A stretch of DNA of 64,000 nucleotides from Neolewinella aquimaris (GCF_014197245.1 NZ_JACIFF010000004.1:253548-317547), one strand, 5' to 3'. Positions 31,836-41,156 are shown, counted from the stretch's first letter. Made by a program: numbers and translations. Notes: generated from the sequence alone by a model not told the origin.

Positions 31836-33326
31836 ATGGCTTCACCAAATTGGTCGGCCGCTCTGCGGCCATTGTTTCTCATTCTGCTGCTGGTCCTTTG
31901 GGGGGCAGCGGCGCTTACCAATTGGCCCACTTACAGTGTAGACCTGGCTGTCCTGGCGATGGTAGCCGATTCATTTGATTTTGCCGACCCTACAAGTTGG
32001 TACAACGGCTTTTACGGGGTATTGGGTCCGATGTTGCTCAAGTTGGCAATGATTGCCGGCTGGAATATTGCCGGGGCAACCGTGACGGCTAACGTAATCG
32101 CTTTCGGTGGATTGTTTTGCTGCCTAGACCGGTACTGGTCCGATCTAGCATTTCCCGGCTGGCCCTACCTCGTCGGAATTTTTGCACTTATTGACCCCCT
32201 TATTTTTCCGAACCTATTTTCTCCCGGAATATTTATCCTCACGACCAGCTTGCTGCTGACCGGAATAGTATTGCTGGTGGAATACCTGGCCTCAGGACGG
32301 CGGTTGATCCTACTGACGAGTGTCGTTGCTCTTTCGCTTTCCACCAATCTCAGATTTGATTCCATCCTGCTGCTTGCCCTAGTAATTTGTGCCCTCTATT
32401 TTCAGTCCGGAGTACGCACGCGTTTGTACGTATTCATACTCGCCATGGTGCCAGCTGCCTGCCTGTATGTCGGAGTAAATTATGCCGGCACGGGATCCCT
32501 GATTGCTAGCGAGCACACGTTTTTTTCTACGGAAATCCCCTGGAGGGATGTAGACGCAGACTACGTATTTCCAACGCTGACCGCCCAAGAGGGCGTCAAA
32601 TTTTACCTCAGGGGTATCGGACAAATGTTGATCTACTTACTGCCGATGACTTTACTACTCGGCTGGCGTTCAAAACTGACCGCTACCCTACTTTCCCTCA
32701 CCGCCGCGATAATTGCCTATTTCTTCATTATCCGCATGCACTCCAGTCCGCGGGGGTTGCTCCCGGTAGTGATATGGTGCTATCTGACCCTGGTTTTGGT
32801 CCTGCATAGAATTGATTTCCTAACACTTGTAGCCAGGCTACCCGCCGCGAATCGAATCCTCCTTGGCCTTGTCCTGATTTTTTCTTTTGTGGCACTCATT
32901 GCGCTACCGAATGTACTGGCTATTCGGACCTATTCGAGGGCCCAGCAGCAGATGGAAGAGGTGAATGGGATTTTGCTCCAGGATAGCGGATTCACTTCGA
33001 TCGATCGCGTGTTCTCCAGCAAGCCTGCCGTATGGATGCCCGATCGGCCACCCTATTATTCTCTCTTTACCGGGAGCTGGGCGAGAGCGAACCCCCGTAT
33101 CAGCCGCTTTTCGCCTAACCTGGACATCACTTCAACCCAGTCGTTGCACCGAAACCTAATCCGCAGGGAGGTAAGCCTGGCCGTCTACGACAGCCTTCAC
33201 CTGAGCTACTACATGCAATCATCGGCAGAACGGGATACCGTGCATGCATTTTTTTCATCCGCCGCAGTAGAGCTTCTCGGAATTGTCGGAGACAACAAGG
33301 TCTACTGCATCGTCCCCCTGGATTAG
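31836..33326 (+). CDS. polytopic membrane protein, glycosyltransferase-39-like, function unknown
   Basis: This 496-residue protein has about 10-12 hydrophobic helices. The layout (a short periplasmic loop after the first helix with WPTYSVDLAVLAMVAD, a series of paired helices, then a soluble C-terminal domain of about 120 residues) recalls PMT-type membrane glycosyltransferases, but I see no clear catalytic Asp/Glu pair in the first loop. Base composition is lower in GC than its neighbours, in keeping with a cell-surface accessory gene. The stop codon overlaps the convergent coaD gene by four bases. Confidence 0.6.
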   Translation: MASPNWSAALRPLFLILLLVLWGAAALTNWPTYSVDLAVLAMVADSFDFADPTSWYNGFYGVLGPMLLKLAMIAGWNIAGATVTANVIAFGGLFCCLDRYWSDLAFPGWPYLVGIFALIDPLIFPNLFSPGIFILTTSLLLTGIVLLVEYLASGRRLILLTSVVALSLSTNLRFDSILLLALVICALYFQSGVRTRLYVFILAMVPAACLYVGVNYAGTGSLIASEHTFFSTEIPWRDVDADYVFPTLTAQEGVKFYLRGIGQMLIYLLPMTLLLGWRSKLTATLLSLTAAIIAYFFIIRMHSSPRGLLPVVIWCYLTLVLVLHRIDFLTLVARLPAANRILLGLVLIFSFVALIALPNVLAIRTYSRAQQQMEEVNGILLQDSGFTSIDRVFSSKPAVWMPDRPPYYSLFTGSWARANPRISRFSPNLDITSTQSLHRNLIRREVSLAVYDSLHLSYYMQSSAERDTVHAFFSSAAVELLGIVGDNKVYCIVPLD

Positions 33327-33778
33327 AGTTCAAGACTCTCGGGAACGAAGGGAGAGGCATCTCCCCCCCCTTTGATAATCTCCCGCACGATGGTTGAACT
33401 TATGTGGCTGTAAGCTGGCTGGCTAATGAGGAATATCGTTTCCAAGCCTTCCCCGACAATCTCGTTGAGCTGTGAAATGGTCTTCTCATAATCGAAGTCG
33501 CTCGCGTTGCGTAGTCCGCGGAGTAGGTATCGGGCCCCGATACGGCGACAAAAATGTGCGGTGAGGCCCTCGAAACTGTCCACACTTACCTTGGGCTCGT
33601 CGGCAAATACTTTTCGTAGCCATTCCATGCGTTGATCGAGATCAAAAAGATGAGATTTCTGACTGTTCACCCCAACCGCCACAACTATCTTATCGAAGAG
33701 TGGAACGGCCCGTCGCACCAGTTCTACGTGGCCACGGGTGATGGGGTCGAACGACCCGGGGAATACGGCGGTTTTCAT
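33323..33778 (-). CDS. coaD: phosphopantetheine adenylyltransferase
   Basis: This 151-residue protein carries the nucleotidyltransferase signature (GSFDPITRGHVELV, with T/H-x-GH) and ISSTIVREI near the C-terminus, and the phosphopantetheine loop GLRNASDFDYE. It catalyses the fourth step of CoA synthesis. Length is that of the family. Convergent with the membrane-protein gene, and 157 bp from the divergent glycosyltransferase gene. Confidence 0.95.
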   Translation of the reverse strand: MKTAVFPGSFDPITRGHVELVRRAVPLFDKIVVAVGVNSQKSHLFDLDQRMEWLRKVFADEPKVSVDSFEGLTAHFCRRIGARYLLRGLRNASDFDYEKTISQLNEIVGEGLETIFLISQPAYSHISSTIVREIIKGGGDASPFVPESLEL

Positions 33779-33935
33779 GATTGTGGTCGCGTGAGGTTTG
33801 GAAATGCATCCACAAAGTAACTAAACCCTCCTTGCGCTAGATTTACGCTTCCCCGTACCGGGGTAAACATTCGCCAGTCGGGGGTACCCCGTACAGCAAA
33901 AAAATAAACTATTCTTTGCGGGACATACAACTCAT

Positions 33936-34907
33936 ATGACTGTCAGCATCATCATCCCCACCCTCAATGCGGAACCGTTCATCGAACGGTCGTTGCAAAG
34001 CGCGCTCAGGGCGGGGGCGCAGGTGCAGGGTGAGTGGGAAATAATAGCCGTCGATAATGGCTCCAAAGACAACACCATCGCGCTGCTTGAACGCGCAGCC
34101 ATCAATCACCCCAACCGGATCACAATTACTCACTGCGCTCAACGCGGCGCGGCGGCGGCACGAAACGCCGGTGCAAAAGCCAGCACCGGGGAATGGCTGC
34201 AGTTTTTAGATGCTGATGATACGCTTGCCCCGGACAAAATCCGTCGCCAACTCGCATCGGCCGGTGATGCCGAGTGGGTGGCGGGTGCTTATCGTCATCT
34301 CTACCCCGACGGCAGTACCGAAGACTCCATCCCTCACCCCGACCTTTGGCGGGGACTGTTTCATGACTTCCGAACGGGTTGCACCCATTCCAACCTGCTG
34401 CGGCGGGATGCATTCAACGCTGTCGGCGGATGGAACGATAAATTACCCAGTAACCAGGACCCGGATCTCTGGTTCCGTTTGCTACGGGCCGGGACTTCCT
34501 TCATCATCGATCCGGTGGTCGGGAGCTACTACCACCATCATGCCGGAGTGCGCATTACCGGCTCCGATCCCAGCGGTTCCGCACAGCGCCGGGTCCAGAT
34601 GCTGGCGGCTGCCAACGCTCATCTGATCGAAGCACAACCTGAGTACTGGAACGAGCATGCCCCCTACTTTTTGGGAGCGCTACTGCGTGCCGTTCGCATG
34701 CTGGCCACCTACGATCTCGACTCCGCCACCCAGGCATACCGGGCCTATTTCGCCGCTCCTAACGAGTGGGCAATCGACCGCCCCTACGAACTCGTGGGCC
34801 GCTACACCCGCCTGTACCCTTACCTCGGCTTCCGCAACCTGGAACGGCTACGGCTTGCCCTGGCCGATTGGTTGCCGGAAACACTCAAGCGTAGGCTCAA
34901 AGCATAG
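33936..34907 (+). CDS. family 2 glycosyltransferase
   Basis: This 323-residue protein is a GT-A fold enzyme: TVSIIIPTLNAEPFIERSLQ at the start, DNGSKDNTI, and the DXD-like motif LQFLDADDTLAPDKI (about residue 92). The acceptor side is variable. The TTG/GTG-free ATG lies at 33936; a -7-like ATTCTTTG box sits 17 bases upstream. The product probably adds a sugar to a lipid or polysaccharide; the acceptor is unknown. It ends 58 bases before aroC in the same direction. Confidence 0.88.
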   Translation: MTVSIIIPTLNAEPFIERSLQSALRAGAQVQGEWEIIAVDNGSKDNTIALLERAAINHPNRITITHCAQRGAAAARNAGAKASTGEWLQFLDADDTLAPDKIRRQLASAGDAEWVAGAYRHLYPDGSTEDSIPHPDLWRGLFHDFRTGCTHSNLLRRDAFNAVGGWNDKLPSNQDPDLWFRLLRAGTSFIIDPVVGSYYHHHAGVRITGSDPSGSAQRRVQMLAAANAHLIEAQPEYWNEHAPYFLGALLRAVRMLATYDLDSATQAYRAYFAAPNEWAIDRPYELVGRYTRLYPYLGFRNLERLRLALADWLPETLKRRLKA

Positions 34908-34915
34908 TACCTTTG
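34908..34915 (+). promoter_or_regulatory. -7 element (TACCTTTG) before aroC
   Basis: An exact TAnnTTTG match that begins immediately after the glycosyltransferase stop codon region and lies 50 bases before the aroC start. A second weaker box (TAAATTTT, 34950-34957) is nearer the start. Confidence 0.4.
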
Positions 34916-34965
34916 GCGGCGCGGTGCGCAAGCACGCGGATCGTTTATCCTAAATTTTCCCTCCC

Positions 34966-36048
34966 TTGTCCGGAAGTACCCACGGCACCCTTTTCCGCGT
35001 AACCACTTTCGGTGAAAGCCACGGCGTCGGACTCGGCGTAACCATCGACGGTTGTCCGGCCGGTCTCAAACTCGACGTGGAGGCCATTCAGCAGGAGATG
35101 GCCCGCCGCCGTCCCGGACAAAGCCGCATCGTGACCCAGCGCAAGGAAGCGGACGGCGTGGAAATACTCTCCGGCACCTTCGAGGGAAAGACCACCGGCA
35201 CGCCCATCGGCATAGTGATCTACAACCAAGACCAGCGCAGCAAGGATTACGGCCACATCTTCGACAAGTACCGGCCGAGCCACGCCGACTACACCTTTAC
35301 GGCGAAATACGGTCACCGCGATTACCGCGGCGGCGGCCGCTCCTCCGCCCGGGAAACCGCCGCCCGCGTAGCGGCCGGCGCGGTAGCGCGGCAGTTGCTC
35401 GCCCACTACGGAATTTCCATTCACAGCTACGTCGACCAGGTAGGCAGCATCGCCACCGGTAAGGACCACCACGAACTGGACCTCGGCCTCATCGACACCA
35501 ATGACGTCCGCTGCCCCGACCCCACCACCGCCGCTACGATGGAGCAGGAGATCATGGCGGTAAAAAAGGCCGGCGACACGATCGGCGGGGTGGTAAAGTG
35601 TGTGGTCAGGGGCGTACCCGCCGGCTGGGGAGAACCCGTCTTCGACAAGCTACACGCCGACCTCGGCAAGGCCGTCCTGAGCATCAATGCCTGCAAGGGC
35701 TTTGAATACGGAAGTGGCTTTGATGGGGTGACCCTCCGCGGCAGTGCCCACAACGACGCTTTCTACACCGACGAAGCGGGCCGTACGCGCACGCGCACCA
35801 ACCGCAGTGGCGGCATTCAGGGCGGCATTTCGAACGGAGAGGACATCTACTTCCGCGCCGCCTTTAAACCGGTAGCTACGATCATTGCCGACCAGGAGAG
35901 TGTAAATGAGTCAGGAGAGTCGGTCACCGTGGTGGGAAAGGGGCGGCATGATCCCTGCGTACTGCCCCGGGCAGTGCCCATTGTCGATGCGATGGTGGCC
36001 CTGGTGCTGGCGGACCACTGTCTGCGGGCGCGGGGAAATCGTCTGTAG
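34966..36048 (+). CDS. aroC: chorismate synthase
   Basis: The start is a TTG at 34966 that gives [19 protein letters not shown], the family N-terminus; no ATG is available before the conserved part. The protein is 360 residues. Further markers: [21 protein letters not shown] and a conserved C-terminal run with [20 protein letters not shown]. The enzyme makes chorismate from EPSP using reduced FMN. The gene stands alone among unrelated functions. Confidence 0.95.
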   Translation: MSGSTHGTLFRVTTFGESHGVGLGVTIDGCPAGLKLDVEAIQQEMARRRPGQSRIVTQRKEADGVEILSGTFEGKTTGTPIGIVIYNQDQRSKDYGHIFDKYRPSHADYTFTAKYGHRDYRGGGRSSARETAARVAAGAVARQLLAHYGISIHSYVDQVGSIATGKDHHELDLGLIDTNDVRCPDPTTAATMEQEIMAVKKAGDTIGGVVKCVVRGVPAGWGEPVFDKLHADLGKAVLSINACKGFEYGSGFDGVTLRGSAHNDAFYTDEAGRTRTRTNRSGGIQGGISNGEDIYFRAAFKPVATIIADQESVNESGESVTVVGKGRHDPCVLPRAVPIVDAMVALVLADHCLRARGNRL

Positions 36049-36073
36049 GCAGCCGGACGGCTGAAGGCCGTCG

Positions 36074-36679
36074 CTACTGGGGCATAGTCCAGCCATAACC
36101 CAGCCAATCTTCCAGATGATCGACGTCGGAGAGTGCCGTCAGCTGTTTGACGGAAAGCCCCTGCTCCTGCGTCCGCGCCAAAGTTTCTTCCAGTACTTCC
36201 GCGGTGCTCCACGCTACTTCGGTGAACAGTTCGGGGTGGGGATTGCGCATTCCCAGCAGGTAATAACCACCGTCGTGTGCCGGGCCGATCACCACTTCGT
36301 GGGTCAGCAGGGCCGCGAAGGCGTCCTCGAGTAATTGAGCGGTCACCCCCGGGCAGTCGCTACCGATGACGATCACCCGGTCGTGCCCCTGGGCGAACGC
36401 CCGCTCAAAGGCCGCGCTCATCCGTTCACCCAGGCCCGGCCCCACCTGCAGCAGTTTGGTGAAATCGTCGGCGGGCCAGTCGTCGTTCTGGTCGATGAAT
36501 TCGGAGTAGTGCAGGTAGCGGGTAACGCCCGAGAGGCCGAGGGTCTGATCGCGGGTGTGGCGCATCAGAATCCGGTACATCTGTAGGGCCTTATCGTGAC
36601 CGACGTCCTGGGCCAGGCGTGTTTTCGTACGTCCGGCGACGGGATTTTTGATCATAATCAGGAGGGCGGGTTGCTGCAT
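36074..36679 (-). CDS. DUF2064 / TIGR04282-type glycosyltransferase
   Basis: ATG 36679 gives 201 residues, starting QQPALLIMIKNPVAGRTKTRLA, a nucleotidyltransferase-like N-terminus with the KTRL motif. Further markers: VGPGLGERMSAAFERAF, VIVIGSDCPGVTAQLLEDAF and VIGPAHDGGYYLLGM. Members of this family are tied to arsenosugar or related small-sugar-nucleotide chemistry; the substrate here is not known. It ends 25 bases from aroC (convergent) and is divergent from egtB with about 195 bp between. Confidence 0.82.
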   Translation of the reverse strand: MQQPALLIMIKNPVAGRTKTRLAQDVGHDKALQMYRILMRHTRDQTLGLSGVTRYLHYSEFIDQNDDWPADDFTKLLQVGPGLGERMSAAFERAFAQGHDRVIVIGSDCPGVTAQLLEDAFAALLTHEVVIGPAHDGGYYLLGMRNPHPELFTEVAWSTAEVLEETLARTQEQGLSVKQLTALSDVDHLEDWLGYGWTMPQ

Positions 36680-36874
36680 GGCCGCCAAGATAAGTAAGTC
36701 CGTTGCCAACCCCTACCGGCGGCACCCGGTTACAACATTCCCGATTAGAATTCACTATTCAGGCAATTCCGACGGCAGGGCACCGGCAAAACAAAGCAGG
36801 GCGCAGCCCGGTATTACCAGAGCCTCTGCTTCCGGGCCGAACACGTCAAGTACCACGTCGCGTTCTGAAAGGGA

Positions 36875-38164
36875 GTGACGGTAAATGAAAATAAAATAGG
36901 CGTGACGCAGGCAGTTTTTACCCTTTCCGAGGTCTCCAGGCAGTATTCGCGTGTTCGGCAGCAGTCGCTTCACCTGTGCGAACCCCTGCTCGCCGAAGAC
37001 TATACGGTGCAGCCGGCCGACGATGTGAGTCCACCGAAGTGGCACCTCGGTCACTCCAGCTGGTTCTTCGAAAACTTCATTTTACTTCCCTTCGCTCCGG
37101 ATTATACCCTCTTCGACGAGCGGCTTAATTGGTTCTTTAACAGCTACTACGAAAGCCAGGGGCCCCGTATCCTGCGCAGCGACCGGGGTAACATGACCCG
37201 CCCCGAGCTGGCCGTGATCCTCGACTACCGCCGGCACGTAGACCGGGCCATGGAAGCTTTACTCGAGGCCGGCGACCCCACCGTGGAATCCCTCACCGTA
37301 CTCGGCCTCAACCACGAACAGCAGCACCAAGAGCTGCTACTCACCGACATCAAGTATATCCTGGGCACGAACCCGCTCTACCCCACCTACCGACAGACCG
37401 GCGATCGCGCCGCTACGCCGGTCCCCGATCTTACCTACCATCAGATAGCCGCGGGTCGGTACGGCATCGGGTACGCTGGCGACGGCTTCCGGTGGGACAA
37501 CGAACTGAGCCGCCACGAGGTACTGCTGCAGGACTTCGGCATCGCCTCCCGCCTCGTTACGAACGGGGAGTACCTCCGCTTTATGGAAGACGATGGCTAC
37601 GACCGCTTCGAACTCTGGCAAATGGAGGGCATTGCCTGGGCCCGTGAACTGGAGACCAAGGCCCCACTCTACTGGCACCAAACGGACGATGGCTGGAAAC
37701 AGTACACCCTCAACCGGGGCATGACCGACGTGGACCCTGGCCTTCCGGTTACTCACATTAGTTGGTACGAAGCCGACGCCTACGCCCGCTGGGCCGGTGT
37801 CCGTCTGCCCACGGAATTCGAATGGGAAGCGGCCTGCAATCAGCTCTCTCCCACCGTACCGCAGAGTGGAAACTGGGCGGAGCGGAAGGATTATCACCCA
37901 ACCGCCGCAACCGGCCCGGAAGATCACCAGCTGCTCGGGCATACGTGGGAATGGACCAACTCGGCATACCTTCCCTACCCTCGCTATCCCCGACCGGAGG
38001 GTGCCCTCGGTGAATACAACGGGAAGTTCATGATCAACCAAATGGTACTACGGGGGGGCAGTTGTGCTACTCCCCTCAGTCACATTCGTCCCACCTACCG
38101 CAATTTCTTCCAGACCGACAAACGCTGGCAATTCACCGGCATCAGATTAGCTAAAGACCTTTAA
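36875..38164 (+). CDS. egtB: ergothioneine sulfoxide synthase EgtB
   Basis: The GTG at 36875 gives 429 residues (a second in-frame GTG at 36902 is possible). The N-terminal DinB-like part has the iron-binding His motif in WHLGHSSWFFE and LGLNHEQQHQELLLTDIKY (H-x3-H-x-E). The C-terminal part is a formylglycine-generating-enzyme-like domain ending RPTYRNFFQTDKRWQFTGIRLA. In the family the enzyme joins hercynine to a thiol (cysteine or gamma-glutamylcysteine) with O2. The methyltransferase gene follows by four bases, so this is an ergothioneine operon. EgtC and EgtE are not nearby. Confidence 0.9.
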   Translation: MTVNENKIGVTQAVFTLSEVSRQYSRVRQQSLHLCEPLLAEDYTVQPADDVSPPKWHLGHSSWFFENFILLPFAPDYTLFDERLNWFFNSYYESQGPRILRSDRGNMTRPELAVILDYRRHVDRAMEALLEAGDPTVESLTVLGLNHEQQHQELLLTDIKYILGTNPLYPTYRQTGDRAATPVPDLTYHQIAAGRYGIGYAGDGFRWDNELSRHEVLLQDFGIASRLVTNGEYLRFMEDDGYDRFELWQMEGIAWARELETKAPLYWHQTDDGWKQYTLNRGMTDVDPGLPVTHISWYEADAYARWAGVRLPTEFEWEAACNQLSPTVPQSGNWAERKDYHPTAATGPEDHQLLGHTWEWTNSAYLPYPRYPRPEGALGEYNGKFMINQMVLRGGSCATPLSHIRPTYRNFFQTDKRWQFTGIRLAKDL

Positions 38165-38167
38165 CCC

Positions 38168-39139
38168 ATGACCGTTTCCCAAACATCCACCCTCAGTGCC
38201 TTTGCCCAGGACGTACTCGACGGCCTTTCCCAGGAAAAGCGGCGGTTGAGCAGCAAGTGGTTCTACGATAGCCGGGGAAGCGAGCTCTTTAAGCAGATCA
38301 TGAGTTGCCCGGAATATTACCTTACCGAGGCCGAGGCGGAGATTTACCGCCACAGCGCTGCCTCCCTGTACGAAGCAACCGAGGGTCAACCGTTCGACCT
38401 GATCGAATTGGGCGCCGGGGACGGTACCAAGACCCAGTTGCTCATCGAGCGTTTCCTTGCTGCCGGGGCTCAGTTCACCTACCGCCCCATCGATCTGAGC
38501 GCCAGCGCGCTTTCGGATCTCGGCAAGCTCATCAAGCTGCGGTGGCCCCGCCTGGAGTTCAATCCCATCCAGGCCGATTACTTTGAGGCCCTCGATCGAC
38601 TGGGTTCTTCCACCGGTTCACGCCTGCGGGTAGTGCTTTTTCCGGGAGCTAACATCGGTAATTTTAGTCCGACCGAGGCCATCGGTATGCTGCGCAACGT
38701 CCGCAATTTTCTCCGGCCGGGTGACCTGCTATTCACCGGATTTGACCTTAAAAAAGACCCGGCGGTCGTACTGGCAGCCTACAACGACCCGGCCGGCTAC
38801 ACCGCCGCCTTCAACCTCAATCTGCTCTCCCGCATCAACCGGGAACTGGGCGGCGACTTTAAGCTCGATTGCTGGCGGCACTGGGAGACCTACGATCCCG
38901 TTACCGGTGCGGCCCGGAGCTTTTTGCTCCCCATCGAACCACAGACCATCGTGCTATCGGAAGTGCAGCGCAGCTTCCAATTTCGCGCCTGGGAGCCCAT
39001 TCAGGTGGAAATCAGTCAGAAATATACCCTACGGGAGATCGAGGGCATTGCCGACGCATCCGGGTTTGACTTTCTGCGCCACTACTGCGACGGGCGGGCG
39101 TACTTTACGGATAGCTTATGGCAAGTCCCCACCCGGTGA
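38168..39139 (+). CDS. egtD: L-histidine N-alpha-methyltransferase EgtD
   Basis: This is a 323-residue protein beginning four bases after egtB. SAM-binding motif: FDLIELGAGDGTKTQLLIERF (about residue 80). Additional family markers: KWFYDSRGSELFKQIMSCPEYYLTEAEAEIYR near the N-terminus and LFPGANIGNFSPTEAIGML. The enzyme trimethylates histidine to hercynine, the first step of ergothioneine synthesis. The end overlaps a convergent glycosyltransferase gene by 35 bases. Confidence 0.93.
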   Translation: MTVSQTSTLSAFAQDVLDGLSQEKRRLSSKWFYDSRGSELFKQIMSCPEYYLTEAEAEIYRHSAASLYEATEGQPFDLIELGAGDGTKTQLLIERFLAAGAQFTYRPIDLSASALSDLGKLIKLRWPRLEFNPIQADYFEALDRLGSSTGSRLRVVLFPGANIGNFSPTEAIGMLRNVRNFLRPGDLLFTGFDLKKDPAVVLAAYNDPAGYTAAFNLNLLSRINRELGGDFKLDCWRHWETYDPVTGAARSFLLPIEPQTIVLSEVQRSFQFRAWEPIQVEISQKYTLREIEGIADASGFDFLRHYCDGRAYFTDSLWQVPTR

Positions 39140-39977
39140 TCCACCACTTTAGTTTCAGGGCGTCAAGGGCGTGCAGGTTGTTGGTGCGCATGAGGTATTT
39201 GGTCAGCGCGCGCTCCGGAAGAATCTCCGTCAACTGAGTCATTTTTGGATAGCGGTCCGCGAAGGTGGTCAGGCGGGTAGCCAACGTGGGATGCTGCTGG
39301 CGTAGTTGCTTAAGGGACTCGATGGCCTCGCGTTGCTTCCGCATAAAATCTTCGGCGCGTTCGAGGACCAAATTCTCTACCGGATTATCGATGTATTCGA
39401 TGTTTGTGCTGGTCGGCGCCAGCAATTGACCCCAGAGCGTATCCTCGTGACCGCACCCGTCTACCTTTGGGAAGGGATGCTGCAGAAAAAACTCACGGCT
39501 CACCCTAAAATTGTTGCTCTGGAAGTGCAGGTAGGGCTTTGGGCGGCGGCGCGCAGGAGCAAGGGCTTTTCGTGCGCGGCCGTAATGCCAGTGTAACCAC
39601 AGTGCCGGATCGTCGGGCCGCGTCTCGGAGTAGGTGGTGCCTCCGACGATCACCGGCACGTCGGGATCGGCAAGGTACCGTTGGAGCAGCAGGGGGTTGG
39701 GACGACTGTCGGCGTTCAGCATGACCAGCAAGTCGTGCGAGGCTTCCCGTGCCATTTTGTTGCGAATAATGGCACGGCCCATGGTGGTAGGCTGCTCAAG
39801 GTAGCGCACTCCGGGGTGCGTGGCCACCTCTCGGTTAACGAGCTTGCAACGCTCGTCACTACCATCGTCGTACAGCAAAATTTCTACGGGTACGTTCAGC
39901 GCGCCGGCCTGGCGGACTAGCTCTTCCACTAAAGGACGGGCATCGTGGTTGAATACCGGAATGCAAATTGAGATCAT
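39105..39977 (-). CDS. family 2 glycosyltransferase
   Basis: ATG 39977 gives 290 residues starting MISICIPVFNHDARPLVEEL. GT-A markers: ILLYDDGSDERCK, NKMAREASHDLLVMLNADSRPNP (the DXD-like region) and a conserved GHEDTLWG near residue 185. The C-terminus contains a Lys/Arg-rich stretch. The 3' end overlaps egtD by 35 bases on the other strand. Target sugar or acceptor is unknown. Confidence 0.85.
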   Translation of the reverse strand: MISICIPVFNHDARPLVEELVRQAGALNVPVEILLYDDGSDERCKLVNREVATHPGVRYLEQPTTMGRAIIRNKMAREASHDLLVMLNADSRPNPLLLQRYLADPDVPVIVGGTTYSETRPDDPALWLHWHYGRARKALAPARRRPKPYLHFQSNNFRVSREFFLQHPFPKVDGCGHEDTLWGQLLAPTSTNIEYIDNPVENLVLERAEDFMRKQREAIESLKQLRQQHPTLATRLTTFADRYPKMTQLTEILPERALTKYLMRTNNLHALDALKLKWWITGWGLAISYP

Positions 39978-40002
39978 AAGCACATCGTAATCAGGGACAA
40001 AA

Positions 40003-40719
40003 CTACCATTCCCGGTCCACTTCTTTGGCTACTTCCCCTAATTGGTAAGCCCGCGGCAAAATTCGGCTTCGCAATTCCTCGAGATAGCGAACGTACAGAA
40101 GAGGCAGTTCTGCAGAAGTTTCCGATATCCACTGGGCGCGGTAGCCATTAGCGATTCGAAAAGCATCCTCCACGAGATCGGCCATCTGCTCGTAGTTGAA
40201 ATCTTCCAGTCTTGTGTTAGCCCTTAAGGCAGACGATCCACCATAGTTGTAGCCCATCTCAGTTTGTTGAGCCGCCAGCGCGCGGGGGATGTACAGAGCA
40301 CCCAAATGAACGTACTGCCACACGTGGACCGCTTCGTGCACGAGCGTTGGGGAAGAAATTGGGCCCCAGCTGTTGATCGTATGGAAGCTGACGTAAAGAA
40401 ATTCTCCCTGCCGGGGTCCAAGATAGGCTCGCTCGTCGATCCTGATCCGGTTGTAGGGAAGACTGCTACCAAAAATCGGCTCCAGTAAGTTTCGTTCGCG
40501 TGCAGTTAACCGGCGTACGCCCGGACTTACAAAATTGGTCAGCGCTTCGTACCAGTCGCAGCAGCCCAGCAGGTCGAGCCACTGCCACGTGCGGTCCCAG
40601 GCCGGCATCCCGGCGACGGAAGGGGGCAACGAACTTCGCAACCGGGCCCAACGGAGCGGTCGCAGTCGGTAACCCAGTAATAGCCGGTCGGTAAGGCTAC
40701 GAAATCGGTCGGTCAGCAC
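40003..40719 (-). CDS. HExxH-containing metalloprotease-like protein, function unknown
   Basis: This 238-residue protein carries LVHEAVHVWQYVHLG (HExxH zinc-protease-like motif, about residue 128) in a long helix and a possible downstream ligand in ALAAQQTEMGYNYGG. The N-terminus is basic, with no signal peptide. The pattern recalls DUF4157-like proteins, but I would not name it. It precedes two tRNA-like RNAs on the same strand, 77 bases downstream of the first. Confidence 0.6.
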   Translation of the reverse strand: MLTDRFRSLTDRLLLGYRLRPLRWARLRSSLPPSVAGMPAWDRTWQWLDLLGCCDWYEALTNFVSPGVRRLTARERNLLEPIFGSSLPYNRIRIDERAYLGPRQGEFLYVSFHTINSWGPISSPTLVHEAVHVWQYVHLGALYIPRALAAQQTEMGYNYGGSSALRANTRLEDFNYEQMADLVEDAFRIANGYRAQWISETSAELPLLYVRYLEELRSRILPRAYQLGEVAKEVDREW

Positions 40720-40795
40720 CCCCCAAAACTACGAAGTACGATCCGGCCGGGGCCAAATCGTACTTCATGAACGTAGCGGTAGTAGGAACCTTAGG

Positions 40796-40947
40796 CTGTA
40801 GGGGCAGGAGTCGAACCTGCACGGGGCGGTTAGCCACTATTCATGGCTCCGAAGAGCCGCGCTCACGCGGAGCATTGAACGGTGGTTTGTTCCGGCCTCC
40901 CCACCCGCGAGACAAGCGGGCATGGCTGCCAATTTCATCACCCTACA
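40796..40947 (-). ncRNA. tRNA-like RNA 1 with a giant variable arm (152 nt)
   Basis: On the minus strand: 7-bp acceptor (TGTAGGG with CCCTACA), a tRNA-Leu-like D-arm (TGATGAAATTGGCAGCCATG), a 5-bp anticodon stem CCCGC/GCGGG with seven-base loop TTGTCTC, then an 83-base variable region, and a T-arm GCAGG-TTCGACT-CCTGC and discriminator G. The variable region closes with a TGGGG/CCCCG stem and contains a hairpin (TTCA.TGCTCCG with CGGAGC.CATGAA). No CCA encoded. I do not recognise the family. Confidence 0.55.
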
Positions 40948-41005
40948 GAATCAAATTGAAAATTGGAAATTTCAGATGGGAGATTGAAAATTTCGAATTT
41001 TATCG

Positions 41006-41156
41006 CTGTAAGGGCAGGAGTCGAACCTGCACGGGGCGGTTAGCCGTGGTTCATGGCTCCGAAGAGCCGCACTCACGCGGAGCACTGAACTGGGTTTGTC
41101 CCGACCTCCCCACCCGCGAGACAAGCGGGCATGGCTGCCAATTTCATCACCTTACA
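41006..41156 (-). ncRNA. tRNA-like RNA 2 with a giant variable arm (151 nt)
   Basis: A second copy 210 bp away with the same architecture: acceptor TGTAAGG/CCTTACA, identical D-arm, anticodon arm and T-arm, and a variable region one base shorter. Relative to copy 1, the acceptor pair at position 5 has changed from G-C to A-T on both strands (a compensatory change), and the hairpin stem keeps GTTCA with TGAAC. That pattern supports selection on RNA structure. The 5' end is about 40 bases from a candidate promoter. Confidence 0.55.

Noticed and set aside
40796..41156. Ordinary tRNA-Leu or tmRNA
   Set aside because: The anticodon loop reads GTC and the variable region is too long for tRNA-Leu; tmRNA would have no anticodon stem and its own start sequence.
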